From: DATLWN01 sp964492895 | Lineage (GTDB): Bacteria > Pseudomonadota > Zetaproteobacteria > Mariprofundales > Mariprofundaceae | Direction: 5' to 3' | NCBI GenBank assembly: GCA_964492895.1 | Contig: CAZBLR010000010.1 | Location: forward strand, 1-61,845 | Length of the DNA: 61,845 nucleotides | Shown: positions 36,199 to 45,204 of the stretch, one piece after another | Position numbering within the stretch: the first letter of the stretch is position 1 | Layout: each line of letters begins with the position of its first letter | Translations under genes and position numbers: made by a program | The notes under the pieces: generated by a model | Seen by the model: only the letters and a program-made list of their open reading frames with translations | Databases searched by the model: none | Told to the model about the DNA's origin: nothing

Positions 36199-36510
36199 TT
36201 AAAGAGACTGAATCTCGGCAATGGCCTCGTTGATCATTTCCTGGTTCTTCTGCTCCAGGGCCTTGCGCATGCGATCGACGTCCTTCTTCGGCATGCCGGC
36301 CTGTTCCAGGGCATCCAGGTCCTTCAGGCTGGCCATCGATTCGCGCAGCTTTTTGATGATCAGGGTGATCTGGGCCATCTTGTCGTCCGCAGCTGCGGCA
36401 TCGGCTACGGGTATGGATGCGAACGAGGTCATCACCCCGGTGGCTGGCGCCAGCACGCCCAGCATCCACACGGCCGCCACAACGGCCATCCATTTACTTG
36501 CTTGTTTCAC
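36199..36510 (-). CDS. Small exported helical protein, unknown
   Basis: 103 residues starting with GTG at 36510, eight bases after GGAGGGAGA. The signal region WMAVVAAVWMLGVLAPATGV probably ends near VADA (about residue 37). The mature 65 residues are strongly helical and charged (KMAQITLIIKKLRESMASLKDLDALEQAG...MRKALEQKNQEMINEAIAEIQ), with no cysteine. No family recognised. It is the first gene before the 185-residue secreted protein and is divergent from dppB. Confidence 0.7.
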   Translation of the reverse strand: MKQASKWMAVVAAVWMLGVLAPATGVMTSFASIPVADAAAADDKMAQITLIIKKLRESMASLKDLDALEQAGMPKKDVDRMRKALEQKNQEMINEAIAEIQSL

Positions 36511-36670
36511 TCTCTCCCTCCATTAAGTGATGTAAGCTATGCCCATTATCACCACACACTTTGGTTGGTGTAAAGCCACTACGTCCTCATACGTAAGATG
36601 ATACCTCCCCATACGCATGGTTAAGGATGATCATACTGGACGCATCGGGCATGGCCGTTAGCATCGCTCG
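36511..36670. other. Divergent region: small exported protein / dppB-like
   Basis: 160 bp, AT-richer than its surroundings, with two CATACG repeats (about 36590 and 36611) and several CAT/ATG dyads. No gene. It should hold promoters for both directions, though no clear sigma-70 pair was found. Confidence 0.35.
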
Positions 36671-37654
36671 GTGCGTGCGTTCCTGATCAAACGTCTGCTT
36701 GGCATGATCCCGTTGCTGTTCGGGATCACCATCATCTCATTCGCCATGATGCACCTGGCTCCGGGCGAACCGAGCGTGGTCGGACAGGAGCTCAATCCCC
36801 GCATCTCCGCCCACGACATCGAGCGGCTACGCAGCTATTACGGCCTGGACAAGCCGCTGAGCGTGCAGTACTGGCGCTGGCTCAAGCGCCTGGTCCACCT
36901 TGATTTCGGCAATTCCTTCTCCGCCGACTCCCGCCCGGTCATCGACAAGATCGCCGAACGCCTTCCCGTCACCCTGTGGATCAATGTACTCGCCATCCTG
37001 CTGATCCTGGCGGTGGCCATCCCCATCGGCGTGGCCTCCGCGGTCCATCAGGATTCGTGGGGGGACCGGATCATGACGGTGCTCGTGTTCGTGGGCTTCG
37101 CCATCCCCTCGTTCTGGCTCGGCCTGATGCTGATGATCGGCCTCGGCGTCAACCTGAACTGGCTGCCGATCTCCGGCATCCACAGCTATGGCTGGCAGCA
37201 CATGGATTTCTGGGAGCGGCAGCGCGACCTCGTGCGCCATCTGACCATGCCGGTGCTGGTGTCCGCCATCGCGGGACTTGCCGGCATGAGCCGTTTCATG
37301 CGCTCGGGGATGCTGGAGGTGATCCGTGCGGACTTCATCACCACGGCCAGGGCCATGGGCGTGCCGGAGACGCGTATCCGCTACCGCCTGGCGCTGAAGA
37401 ATGCCCTGCTGCCCATCATCACGCTGCTCGGCCTGTCCATCCCCGGCCTGATCGGCGGTTCGGTGATCATCGAACAGCTGTTCTCCGTACCCGGCATGGG
37501 CCAGCTGTTCTACCAGGCGGTGTTGTCGCGCGATTATCCGCTGATCATGGGCATCACCGTCATCGGCGCCGTGCTGACCCTGCTCGGCAACCTGCTGGCC
37601 GATGTCGCCTATGCCTGGGCCGATCCGCGCATCCGCCACGGAGGCAAGGGATGA
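36671..37654 (+). CDS. Peptide ABC transporter permease, DppB/OppB type
   Basis: A 327-residue inner-membrane protein with about six helices. Its N-terminus MRAFLIKRLLGMIPLLFGITIISFAMMHLAPG is typical. The EAA-like loop reads RADFITTARAMGVPETRIRYRLALKNALLP. It starts with GTG at 36671. It overlaps dppC by ATGA. It is expected to work with the binding lipoprotein at 28599, now separated by the opposite-strand TonB block. Confidence 0.95.
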   Translation: MRAFLIKRLLGMIPLLFGITIISFAMMHLAPGEPSVVGQELNPRISAHDIERLRSYYGLDKPLSVQYWRWLKRLVHLDFGNSFSADSRPVIDKIAERLPVTLWINVLAILLILAVAIPIGVASAVHQDSWGDRIMTVLVFVGFAIPSFWLGLMLMIGLGVNLNWLPISGIHSYGWQHMDFWERQRDLVRHLTMPVLVSAIAGLAGMSRFMRSGMLEVIRADFITTARAMGVPETRIRYRLALKNALLPIITLLGLSIPGLIGGSVIIEQLFSVPGMGQLFYQAVLSRDYPLIMGITVIGAVLTLLGNLLADVAYAWADPRIRHGGKG

Positions 37655-38496
37655 CCCGCTCCCAGGCCGCGCTCGCCTTCTGCCGCCGCCACCCGATGCT
37701 GGTGGCCGGCGGCATCATCGTCGGGACGGTCAGCCTGCTGGCGCTGCTGGCGCCGTGGCTGGCGCCCTACGATCCGACCGACATCAACGTCAAGGCCATC
37801 CTGCTTCCCCCTTCCTGGCAGCACTGGTGCGGCACCGACACCCTCGGCCGCGACGTGTTCTCGCGCATGCTCTACGGCGCCCGGGTGTCGCTGGCCGTCG
37901 GCTTCGTGGCCGTCGGCATCGCCATGCTGATCGGCATCCTGCTGGGTGCCGTGGCGGGCTACGGCGGCAAACTGGCCGACAGCCTGATCATGCGCTGGAC
38001 GGATATGGTGCTGTGCTTCCCGACCTTCTTCCTGATCCTGGCCGTCATCGCCTTCCTGAAGCCCTCGATCTGGAACATCATGATCGTCATCGGCCTGACC
38101 TCGTGGATGGGCGTGGCCAGGCTGGTGCGGGCCGAGTTCCTGTCCTTGCGCCAGCGCGAATTCGTGCTCGCCGCCCGCGCCACCGGGATACCGGCCGTGC
38201 GCATCATCGGTCGCCATCTGCTTCCCAACGCCATGGGGCCGATCCTGGTCTCCGCCATCCTGGGTGTCGCCGGCGCCGTGCTCGTCGAATCCGGCCTGTC
38301 CTTCCTCGGCCTGGGGGTGCAGCCGCCGAACCCGTCCTGGGGCAATATCCTGACCGAGGGCAAGGACAACATCCAGATCGCCTGGTGGCTGTCCCTGTAC
38401 CCCGGCCTGGCCATCCTGGTGACCGTACTCGGATACAACCTGCTCGGTGAAGGGCTGCGCGATTATTTCGATCCGAAGATGAGTGGCCGCCCATGA
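37651..38496 (+). CDS. Peptide ABC transporter permease, DppC/OppC type
   Basis: 281 residues with N-terminal helix, HWCGTDTLGRDVFSRMLYGARVSL (the DppC/OppC signature), and EAA loop REFVLAARATGIPAVRIIGRHLLPN. It pairs with the upstream permease to form the channel. No ATP-binding subunits follow; tadA overlaps its end by ATGA. The ATPases must be elsewhere in the genome. Confidence 0.95.
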   Translation: MTRSQAALAFCRRHPMLVAGGIIVGTVSLLALLAPWLAPYDPTDINVKAILLPPSWQHWCGTDTLGRDVFSRMLYGARVSLAVGFVAVGIAMLIGILLGAVAGYGGKLADSLIMRWTDMVLCFPTFFLILAVIAFLKPSIWNIMIVIGLTSWMGVARLVRAEFLSLRQREFVLAARATGIPAVRIIGRHLLPNAMGPILVSAILGVAGAVLVESGLSFLGLGVQPPNPSWGNILTEGKDNIQIAWWLSLYPGLAILVTVLGYNLLGEGLRDYFDPKMSGRP

Positions 38497-38966
38497 ATTC
38501 ACCCCATCCCGACATCGATCGGCAGTACATGAACATTGCGCTGCAACAGGCGGATATCGCGGCAGAAATGCAGGAGGTTCCGGTCGGCGCCGTGCTGGTG
38601 CTCCCCGACGGCAGCTACCATGCCGGGCACAACGCCCCGATCAGCGAACGCGATGCCTCCGCCCATGCCGAGATGCACGTGATCCGTGCCGCCTGCCGGG
38701 CCATCGGCAATTACCGGCTCACCGGCAGCACCCTGTACGTGACGCTGGAGCCCTGCGTGATGTGCGCCGGCGCCATCGTCCATGCCCGCATCGCGCGCGT
38801 CGTCTACGGCGCCACCGATCCCAAGGCGGGCGCCGTCGCGTCGCTGTACCATGTGCTCGGCGATGCCCGGCTCAATCACCAGCCCCAGGTGATCGGCGGG
38901 ATCATGGCCGAGGCATGCGGTGACCTGCTCAGGGCCTTCTTCCAGCACCGGCGTCAGCAGCGTTGA
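38493..38966 (+). CDS. tadA: tRNA-specific adenosine deaminase
   Basis: Converts A34 to inosine in tRNA-Arg(ACG). 157 residues with the zinc-deaminase motifs HAE (H58, E60) and PCVMC (C88, C91), then GAIVHARI and the RVVYGATDPKAGA block of TadA. Translationally coupled to dppC (ATGA overlap), an unusual neighbour. Confidence 0.95.
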   Translation: MNSPHPDIDRQYMNIALQQADIAAEMQEVPVGAVLVLPDGSYHAGHNAPISERDASAHAEMHVIRAACRAIGNYRLTGSTLYVTLEPCVMCAGAIVHARIARVVYGATDPKAGAVASLYHVLGDARLNHQPQVIGGIMAEACGDLLRAFFQHRRQQR

Positions 38967-39025
38967 ACGAAGTTCCCCATGGTGCTCTATACTTGCCCGA
39001 GCACACCGACCATCAGGAGATTCCC

Positions 39026-39532
39026 ATGACCCTCCCGATCGATGGCCCGCCCGTTCACGCAGAAGAGATTGTGCATGCGCCCATCTGCGAAGGGCTCAGC
39101 CCCGAGGATGTCGCCACACTGGCCAGGCATATGTTCGCATCCAGCCACCCACACGATGCCGTCCTGTACGAGGAAGGTTCGCTCGAGGCCAACGACCTGC
39201 TGATCATCCTCGACGGCCAAATCGAGATCGGTACCCGTCAGCGTTTCGGCGGGGAGACACTGACGCTCAGGCTCGATCCGGGCGATGTCGCCGGCATTCT
39301 GGGATTCGTCGGCGGCCGTCCGCATGTCGGCACGGCCCGGGCCATCAGTGACTGCCGCGTGGGCAGGCTGTCGTGCGCCCAGTTCGCCCACCTGTGCGAA
39401 AACCATGGCGGCATCGCCATCCGCATCCTGCGCTTCCTGGTGCTGGCGCTCGACGGGTTCAGCTCCAACCTGATCGAGCGCTACAAGGAAAGCCTGTCGT
39501 TCATGTACGGGGCGATGCATACGAAGAAATAG
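39026..39532 (+). CDS. Cyclic-nucleotide-binding-domain protein (Crp-like, no DNA-binding domain)
   Basis: 168 residues with one cNMP beta-roll (about 20-135: ICEGLSPEDVATLARHMF, DAVLYEEGSLEANDLLIILDGQIEIG, LDPGDVAGILGFVGGRPHVGTARA). A C-terminal helix may dimerise (about 140-160). The phosphate-cassette arginine is partly represented by RPH, so ligand binding is uncertain. ATG 39026 with AGGAGA is preferred over a TTG at 38963 overlapping tadA. It is similar in design to the protein at 12066, also lacking an output domain. Confidence 0.78.
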   Translation: MTLPIDGPPVHAEEIVHAPICEGLSPEDVATLARHMFASSHPHDAVLYEEGSLEANDLLIILDGQIEIGTRQRFGGETLTLRLDPGDVAGILGFVGGRPHVGTARAISDCRVGRLSCAQFAHLCENHGGIAIRILRFLVLALDGFSSNLIERYKESLSFMYGAMHTKK

Positions 39533-39537
39533 CGACG

Positions 39538-40086
39538 ATGGATGCGTCCATGCCCCGCATCGAGGCCCGGTTGTGCGACATCACGACCCTGGATGTCGAT
39601 GCCATCGTCAACGCGGCCAACGAGAGCCTGCTCGGGGGCGGCGGTGTCGACGGCGCCATCCATCGGGCGGCCGGACCGGAACTGCTGGCGGCATGCCGCA
39701 ATCTCGGCGGATGCCCGACCGGTGAGGCCAGGATCACCCGGGCCTATCGCCTGCCCAGCCGATGGGTCATCCACACGGTGGGGCCCGTCTGGCATGGCGG
39801 CCGCAATCAGGAAGCGGCCAAGCTGGCATCCTGCTACCGCAGCAGCATGGATCTGGCCGGGCGCCATGGAATCCGAAGCATCGCCTTTCCCGCCATCTCA
39901 TGCGGCGTCTACGGCTTTCCGCTGCCTCGTGCCGCCGGGATCGCCGTCTCGGAAACGCTGGGGCATCCCGTCGCGGCGCACATGGAGCACATCATCTTCG
40001 CATGCTTCGATGAACAGGCACTCGCCGTCTACCGGGAACGGCTCGCCAATCACGCCAAGGCTAGAAATGCATCTGATACAGGGTGA
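39538..40086 (+). CDS. Macrodomain ADP-ribose-processing protein (YmdB/MacroD type)
   Basis: 182 residues filled by a macrodomain: IVNAANESLLGGGGVDGAIHRAAG is the ligand loop, GEARITRAYRLPSRWVIHTVGPVW and IAFPAISCGVYGFP complete the fold. Such proteins remove O-acetyl from ADP-ribose or ADP-ribose from acidic residues. It starts 5 bases after the cNMP-binding gene and is probably cotranscribed. Its 3' end overlaps the convergent RMD1-family gene by 26 bases. Confidence 0.92.
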   Translation: MDASMPRIEARLCDITTLDVDAIVNAANESLLGGGGVDGAIHRAAGPELLAACRNLGGCPTGEARITRAYRLPSRWVIHTVGPVWHGGRNQEAAKLASCYRSSMDLAGRHGIRSIAFPAISCGVYGFPLPRAAGIAVSETLGHPVAAHMEHIIFACFDEQALAVYRERLANHAKARNASDTG

Positions 40087-40870
40087 GGACGATCTCCACG
40101 ACGATCAGGATCACGATGTACCATTCCACCCGCAGGCTGCGCCGGTTCTGCAACAAATCGAGCAGCGTCTCCGCCGTGCGCATGATCAGGTCGAGCTTGC
40201 GTTCCAGCGCCAGATGCCGTTCTCCCAGCTCGTATTCGTCCTCCAGCTTGGCATACAGGCGTTCCAGTTCCGGGTGTTCCCACAGCAGGTCCGGTTTCTC
40301 CGAGATCTCCACCCTGCCGACCATGCGGCCGTGGGTGATCAGCGTGTCGCCGATGTGCCTGAGTAATTCCCCACCGCGGCCGAGCCCCCTGCCCCCGCGC
40401 CGCAGGCGGGCAGCCAGCGGCTCGATGTGGTCAAAACTTTCTGCAATATTGTTTTCGTAGCGCGTCAGTACGGCGCTTTTGGCCAGCACGCTCGCCACCA
40501 GCTGCAGGCGCGGGATGGCGAAGTCCTGGAGGCGCAATCGCGACTGTTCCATGCCCTCGGCCTGGCCTGCGCCGGCGACCAGATCGATCTCTTCCGTTTC
40601 GACCCTGTCGAAGGGCTCGACCACCAGCCCCTGGATACCGGCCATGAAATTCATCTGCTCGACGGCATCCAGGCCGAACAGCACGACCGCCCCGTAACGG
40701 AACAGGACGGCACAGCCGGAAGCACCGGCCGACACCGTCAGCGGGCCGGTGGCCAGCCGCTGGGCCTGCTCGAAGGCGCGCAGCTCGATGCGGTGGCCGA
40801 TGAATTTGGCCTGCGCCCTCAGCTCCGTCTGTCCGGCAAACAATCCCTGATTCATGGTACCCGGATGCAT
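40061..40870 (-). CDS. RMD1/DUF155 family protein with C-terminal membrane helix
   Basis: A 269-residue protein. The DUF155 core includes CAVLFRYGAVVLFG, EQMNFMAGI, VLAKSAVLTRYENNIAESFD and a helical bundle (WEHPELERLYAKLEDEYELGERHLALERKLDLI). It ends with RRSLRVEWYIVILIVVEIVLTLY, the C-terminal anchor typical of the RMD1/YagE group. Relatives in mitochondria (Rmnd1) affect translation; bacterial function is unknown. Start 40870 (MHPGTM) or 40855 are both possible. Confidence 0.85.
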   Translation of the reverse strand: MHPGTMNQGLFAGQTELRAQAKFIGHRIELRAFEQAQRLATGPLTVSAGASGCAVLFRYGAVVLFGLDAVEQMNFMAGIQGLVVEPFDRVETEEIDLVAGAGQAEGMEQSRLRLQDFAIPRLQLVASVLAKSAVLTRYENNIAESFDHIEPLAARLRRGGRGLGRGGELLRHIGDTLITHGRMVGRVEISEKPDLLWEHPELERLYAKLEDEYELGERHLALERKLDLIMRTAETLLDLLQNRRSLRVEWYIVILIVVEIVLTLYQMHF

Positions 40871-40967
40871 AGCACAGCCGCGGTCAACTTGCAGGAGCAC
40901 CGTGCCGGCATGCGGATGCAACCCGCCTTTGCGCCATGCCGCAGGCTGCCGCCCTATCCTGTTGTTC

Positions 40968-41744
40968 CTAAACGGGGATCGGCAAGGAAAAGCGACGAAT
41001 GGCGTTGGCCGTCGTGGACGCTGCCAGGGCCTCGGGCGCTTGCCCGCGCACCCCGGCCAGGCACTCGGCCACATGGCGCACGAATGCCGGCTCGTTGCGC
41101 TTGCCGCGCTGCGGTACCGGTGCCAGGTACGGCGCGTCCGTTTCGATCAGCAGTCGCTCCGCGGGGACCCAGGCCGCCACCTGGCGCAAGGCCTCGTTCT
41201 TGGGGAAGGTCACATTGCCCGAGAACGAGATGTCCATGCCCATGTCCACGGCCTTCCTGGCGGCATCGATGTCCGAGGAGAAGCAGTGCATGATGCCTCC
41301 GCAGGCCTCGACCCGCTCCTCTTCCAGGATGCGCAGCGTATCGTCATCGGCCTCGCGCATGTGCACGATGACCGGCTTGCCGAGCTCCCGTGCCGCCCGG
41401 ATATGGGTGCGGAAACGCATCTGCTGCACCTCGGGAGGAACATGGTGGCGGAAGAAATCCATGCCGGTCTCCCCGATGGCCACGCAACGGGGGTGCTGGG
41501 CCAGCTCGCACAACTGCGCAACCGTCGGCTCCTGCCCGGCCTCGTGGTTGGGATGGATGCCGACGCTGGCCCAGATGTTCGCCTCGCTCTCGGCCAGGCG
41601 AAACAGGCGCGGCCATTGTTCGAGCTCCACCGACACGGCGACGCAACCGATCAGGCCCGCCTCGCGCATGCGGCCGATCATGTCCGGCCGGTCTGCGTCG
41701 AACTGCGGGAAGTCGATATGGCAATGGGTGTCGAACAGGCGCAT
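40968..41744 (-). CDS. tatD: TatD-family metal-dependent hydrolase
   Basis: A 258-residue TIM-barrel nuclease. Metal ligands: HCHID (H7, H9), GETGMDFF (Glu), VIVHMREADDD and MHCFSSD (His), LLIETDAPYL (Asp). The family shows 3'-5' DNase activity in DNA repair, and some members act on D-aminoacyl-tRNA. It begins 2 bases after the stop of the upstream phosphatase gene, forming a two-gene unit. Confidence 0.93.
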   Translation of the reverse strand: MRLFDTHCHIDFPQFDADRPDMIGRMREAGLIGCVAVSVELEQWPRLFRLAESEANIWASVGIHPNHEAGQEPTVAQLCELAQHPRCVAIGETGMDFFRHHVPPEVQQMRFRTHIRAARELGKPVIVHMREADDDTLRILEEERVEACGGIMHCFSSDIDAARKAVDMGMDISFSGNVTFPKNEALRQVAAWVPAERLLIETDAPYLAPVPQRGKRNEPAFVRHVAECLAGVRGQAPEALAASTTANAIRRFSLPIPV

Positions 41745-41746
41745 GT

Positions 41747-42502
41747 TCAGGCCATGATCTGTCTGAGGTGCGCGAGGCGCACATGGTGCAGATCGGAAAG
41801 ACCGTGCGCATTGTCCAGCACCTCGATCGGCTCAGCGTCGGGCTCCCCGAATTCGGACACCACGAGGTCGGCGCCGGTGAAATCCTGGCCGCGTGTATAG
41901 TCGTTGACCGTCACCACGCAGCGCAGGCCGGCATCACGGGCAGCCCGCCAGCCGTTGCCGGAGTCCTCCATGGCCAGGCAGACGTCGGGCGACAACCCGA
42001 GCTGATGCATGGCATAGACATAGATGTCGGGCGCCGGCTTCTTGGCCGGCACGATGTCGCCGGCGGCCCGGACGGCGAAACGGTCGAACCATTCGGGGCC
42101 GAGGGAATGCGCGATCAGGGCATCCAGGGCCGCGGGCGTCGTCGTGGTCGCCACGGCCAGCGTGATGCCCGCCTCGTACGCCTCGGTCAGCAGGCGGTGC
42201 ACGCCCGGGCGCAGCGGCATGCGTCCCTCGGCGATCAGGCCCTGGTAATGGTCGGTCTTCTTCGCATGCAGCGAGGCGATGGCCTCCTGCGCGGGCGGCT
42301 GCAGACCACGGCGCTCGTAGTCATGTCGGATGCGCTCCTTGCCGCCGGTCACCGCCAGCAATTCACCGTAGGTCGGCACATCCCATTGCCGGTCGATCCC
42401 CGCTTCGTCGAAGGCCAGGTTGAAGGCCACCCGGTGACCGTCCCTTTCCGTATCCGCCAGGGTTCCGTCCACATCCCACAACAGGCATTTCAGCATTCCC
42501 AT
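41747..42502 (-). CDS. CbbY-like HAD hydrolase
   Basis: 251 residues with motif I LLWDVDGTLADTERDGHRVAFN (catalytic Asp pair), motif II ATTTTP, motif III KKPAPDIYVYAM and motif IV AMEDSGNGWRAA. The TE-(R/D)GHR cap sequence is that of the CbbY/CbbZ group, which acts on sugar bisphosphates such as xylulose-1,5-bisphosphate. ATG 42502 has AGGAG ten bases upstream; 42496 is also possible. No Calvin-cycle genes are nearby. Confidence 0.88.
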   Translation of the reverse strand: MGMLKCLLWDVDGTLADTERDGHRVAFNLAFDEAGIDRQWDVPTYGELLAVTGGKERIRHDYERRGLQPPAQEAIASLHAKKTDHYQGLIAEGRMPLRPGVHRLLTEAYEAGITLAVATTTTPAALDALIAHSLGPEWFDRFAVRAAGDIVPAKKPAPDIYVYAMHQLGLSPDVCLAMEDSGNGWRAARDAGLRCVVTVNDYTRGQDFTGADLVVSEFGEPDAEPIEVLDNAHGLSDLHHVRLAHLRQIMA

Positions 42503-42575
42503 ACAAGCGAACTCCTTTTCTGTTTCCCGCATGGCAGGTCTTGGGCAGGCCCGGTCCATGCGTTAGTATGGCGAT

Positions 42576-42902
42576 ATGAGCCAGGGACCCATCGAAGTCA
42601 TCGTTACGCCGGAGGTAAAGCCAGGAAAGCCGAAGCTCAAACGGCCTCCGATGTATCGCGTCATCCTTCTGAACGACGATTACACCCCGATGGAGTTCGT
42701 CGTCGACGTCCTGTGCCGGTTCTTCCAGAAAACGGCCGAGGATGCAACCCGACTGATGTTGCAGGTTCATCACCAGGGCAGCGCCGTCTGCGGAATCTAT
42801 CCGCACGATGTCGCCGAGACCAAGGTGGCCCGTGTAGAGCATACTAGCCGCGAGCACGGTCACCCGTTACGCTGTGTCATGGAACAGGACGGACACGACT
42901 AG
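42576..42902 (+). CDS. clpS: ClpS adaptor of the ClpAP protease
   Basis: 108 residues. The N-degron-binding core is YRVILLNDDYTPMEFVVDVLCRFF with the N-D-D-Y gate, then MLQVHHQGSAVCGIYPHDVAETK. An N-terminal basic tail reaches into ClpA. It delivers proteins with N-terminal Leu/Phe/Tyr/Trp to ClpAP. It is followed 46 bases later by clpA. Confidence 0.96.
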   Translation: MSQGPIEVIVTPEVKPGKPKLKRPPMYRVILLNDDYTPMEFVVDVLCRFFQKTAEDATRLMLQVHHQGSAVCGIYPHDVAETKVARVEHTSREHGHPLRCVMEQDGHD

Positions 42903-42948
42903 ATGTTTCCGGAACGGATGCGAAGAAACGAAGCCACAGGTGGTGTCT

Positions 42949-45204
42949 ATGGGAATTCTGAGCGACGACCTTGAACAAACCCTGAACGAGATCTTCCGTT
43001 CGGCTCATATGCGCCGTAACGAGTTTGTCACTGTGGAGCACCTGCTGCTGGGCCTGATCGACGACCCGTCGGCCCGGCCCGTGCTGGAAGGCTGCCACGC
43101 CGACCTGGACCGCCTGCGCCAGGAACTGGACCGTTTCATCCAGGAGCATGTGGCCGTGATGCCGGAGGACAGTGGCGAAACCACGGCCAGCATCGGTGTG
43201 CAGCGCGTGATCCAGCGTGCCGTGCTGCATGTGCAGTCCGCCGGCAAGCGCGAGGTCACGGGTGCCGATGTGCTGGTGGCCATCTTCGCCGAGAAGGATT
43301 CACACGCCGTGTTCTATCTGAATGAACTGGGCATCACCCGGCTGGACATCGTCAGCTTCATCGCCCACGGCGCCAAGAGCCACGAGCGGCTCGAATACGG
43401 GGGCGAATCCGACAGCCAGGAACAGACCCAGGAGACGGAAAAGAAGACCGGCCAGGCCGCTCCCCTGGAGCGTTTCTGCATCAACCTCAACACCCGGGCC
43501 ATCGACGGCAAGACCGATCCGCTGATCGGCCGAGACGAGGAGCTGAAGCGATGCATGCACATCCTGTGCCGCCGCCGCAAGAACAACCCCATCCTGGTCG
43601 GCGAGGCCGGCGTCGGCAAAACCGCCATCGCCGAAGGCCTGGCCCTGCGCATCGTCGAAGGCAACGTGCCGTCGCTGCTGGCGGATGCCACGGTCTACGC
43701 CCTGGATATGGGCGCCCTGCTGGCCGGAACGAAGTACCGCGGCGATTTCGAGGAGCGCCTGAAGGCGGTGCTGTCCGCCATGCAGGACGAGCCGGATGCG
43801 ATCCTGTTCGTCGACGAGATCCATACCATGATCGGCGCCGGTGCCGCCAGCGGCGGTGCCATGGACGCGTCGAACCTGCTGAAACCCGCCCTGGCCAACG
43901 GTGAGCTGCGCTGTATCGGCGCCACGACCTACCAGGAGTACCGCGGCATCTTCGAGAAGGACCGGGCCCTGTCGCGGCGTTTCCAGAAGATCGATATCGT
44001 CGAGCCGAGCGTGCCGGACACCATCGATATCCTGAAAGGTCTCAAGGCCAGGCTGGAAGAGCACCATCACGTGCAGTACACCCTGAACGCGATTTCGACG
44101 GCCGCGTCCCTGGCCAAGCGCTACATCAACGACCGGCACCTGCCGGACTCGGCCATCGACGTGCTGGACGAGGCCGGTGCCGCCATGCAGCTGATGCCGG
44201 CCTCCAGGCGGCGCAAACAGGTCTCGGTGCACGATGTCGAAGCCATCGTCGCGCGCATGGCGCGCATCCCGGCCAAGCAGGTGTCCGCCTCCGACAAGAA
44301 GCACCTGGAGCACCTGGAACGCAACCTGAAGCTGTCGGTGTTCGGGCAGGACCATGCCATCGAGCAGCTTGCCGCCAGCATCAAGCTGGCCCGTTCGGGC
44401 CTGGCCCATCCGGACAAGCCGATCGGCAGTTTCCTGTTCACCGGGCCGACGGGCGTGGGCAAGACCGAGGTGGCCAAGCAGCTGGCGCGCATCATGGGCA
44501 TCGAGCTGATCCGTTTCGACATGTCCGAATACATGGAGGCGCATTCGGTATCGCGGCTGATCGGCGCACCTCCGGGTTACGTCGGTTTCGATCAGGGTGG
44601 CCTGCTGACCGAGGCGATCAACAAGGCACCGCACGCCGTGCTGCTGCTCGACGAGATCGAGAAGGCGCACCCGGACCTGTTCAACATCCTGCTGCAGGTC
44701 ATGGATCACGGCACACTGACCGACAACAACGGACGTTCCGCCGATTTCCGGCACGTGGTCCTGATCATGACCAGCAATGTCGGCGCCATCGAGCTGCAGC
44801 AGCATGCGATCGGCTTCAACCCGTCGAAGAAGCGCGGGGACGAAAGCGAGGCGCTCAAGCGCATCTTCACCCCGGAGTTCCGCAACCGCCTGGATGCGAT
44901 CATCCCGTTCGCCTCGCTGGACCCGAAAACCATCCTGCATATCGTCGACAAGTTCCTGGTCGAACTGGAAACGCAGTTGCAGGACAAGCATGTCGAGCTC
45001 GAGGTCAATGCCTCCGCCCGCAAATGGCTGGGAGAGCATGGCTTCGACGATGCGATGGGTGCCCGCCCGATGGCCCGTCTGATCCAGGGCAAGATCAAGC
45101 AACCGCTGGCCGACGAGATCCTGTTCGGGCGCCTGCAGAAAGGCGGCAAGGTGCACGTCGGCCTGCGCAGCGGCGAACTGTCGCTGAGCTACAGCTCCAC
45201 CTGA
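42949..45204 (+). CDS. clpA: ATP-dependent Clp protease ATPase subunit ClpA
   Basis: A 751-residue AAA+ unfoldase. The N-domain (about 1-145) docks ClpS. D1 has Walker A GEAGVGKT (218-225) and Walker B LFVDEIHTMIGAGA. D2 has GPTGVGKT (499-506), VLLLDEIEKAHPDLFN and the C-terminal D2-small domain. The ClpP-docking IGF-type loop is present as AIGFNPSKKRGDES. The start is ATG 42949 (MGILSDDLEQ). It pairs with clpS; clpP is not in the window. Confidence 0.97.
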   Translation: MGILSDDLEQTLNEIFRSAHMRRNEFVTVEHLLLGLIDDPSARPVLEGCHADLDRLRQELDRFIQEHVAVMPEDSGETTASIGVQRVIQRAVLHVQSAGKREVTGADVLVAIFAEKDSHAVFYLNELGITRLDIVSFIAHGAKSHERLEYGGESDSQEQTQETEKKTGQAAPLERFCINLNTRAIDGKTDPLIGRDEELKRCMHILCRRRKNNPILVGEAGVGKTAIAEGLALRIVEGNVPSLLADATVYALDMGALLAGTKYRGDFEERLKAVLSAMQDEPDAILFVDEIHTMIGAGAASGGAMDASNLLKPALANGELRCIGATTYQEYRGIFEKDRALSRRFQKIDIVEPSVPDTIDILKGLKARLEEHHHVQYTLNAISTAASLAKRYINDRHLPDSAIDVLDEAGAAMQLMPASRRRKQVSVHDVEAIVARMARIPAKQVSASDKKHLEHLERNLKLSVFGQDHAIEQLAASIKLARSGLAHPDKPIGSFLFTGPTGVGKTEVAKQLARIMGIELIRFDMSEYMEAHSVSRLIGAPPGYVGFDQGGLLTEAINKAPHAVLLLDEIEKAHPDLFNILLQVMDHGTLTDNNGRSADFRHVVLIMTSNVGAIELQQHAIGFNPSKKRGDESEALKRIFTPEFRNRLDAIIPFASLDPKTILHIVDKFLVELETQLQDKHVELEVNASARKWLGEHGFDDAMGARPMARLIQGKIKQPLADEILFGRLQKGGKVHVGLRSGELSLSYSST

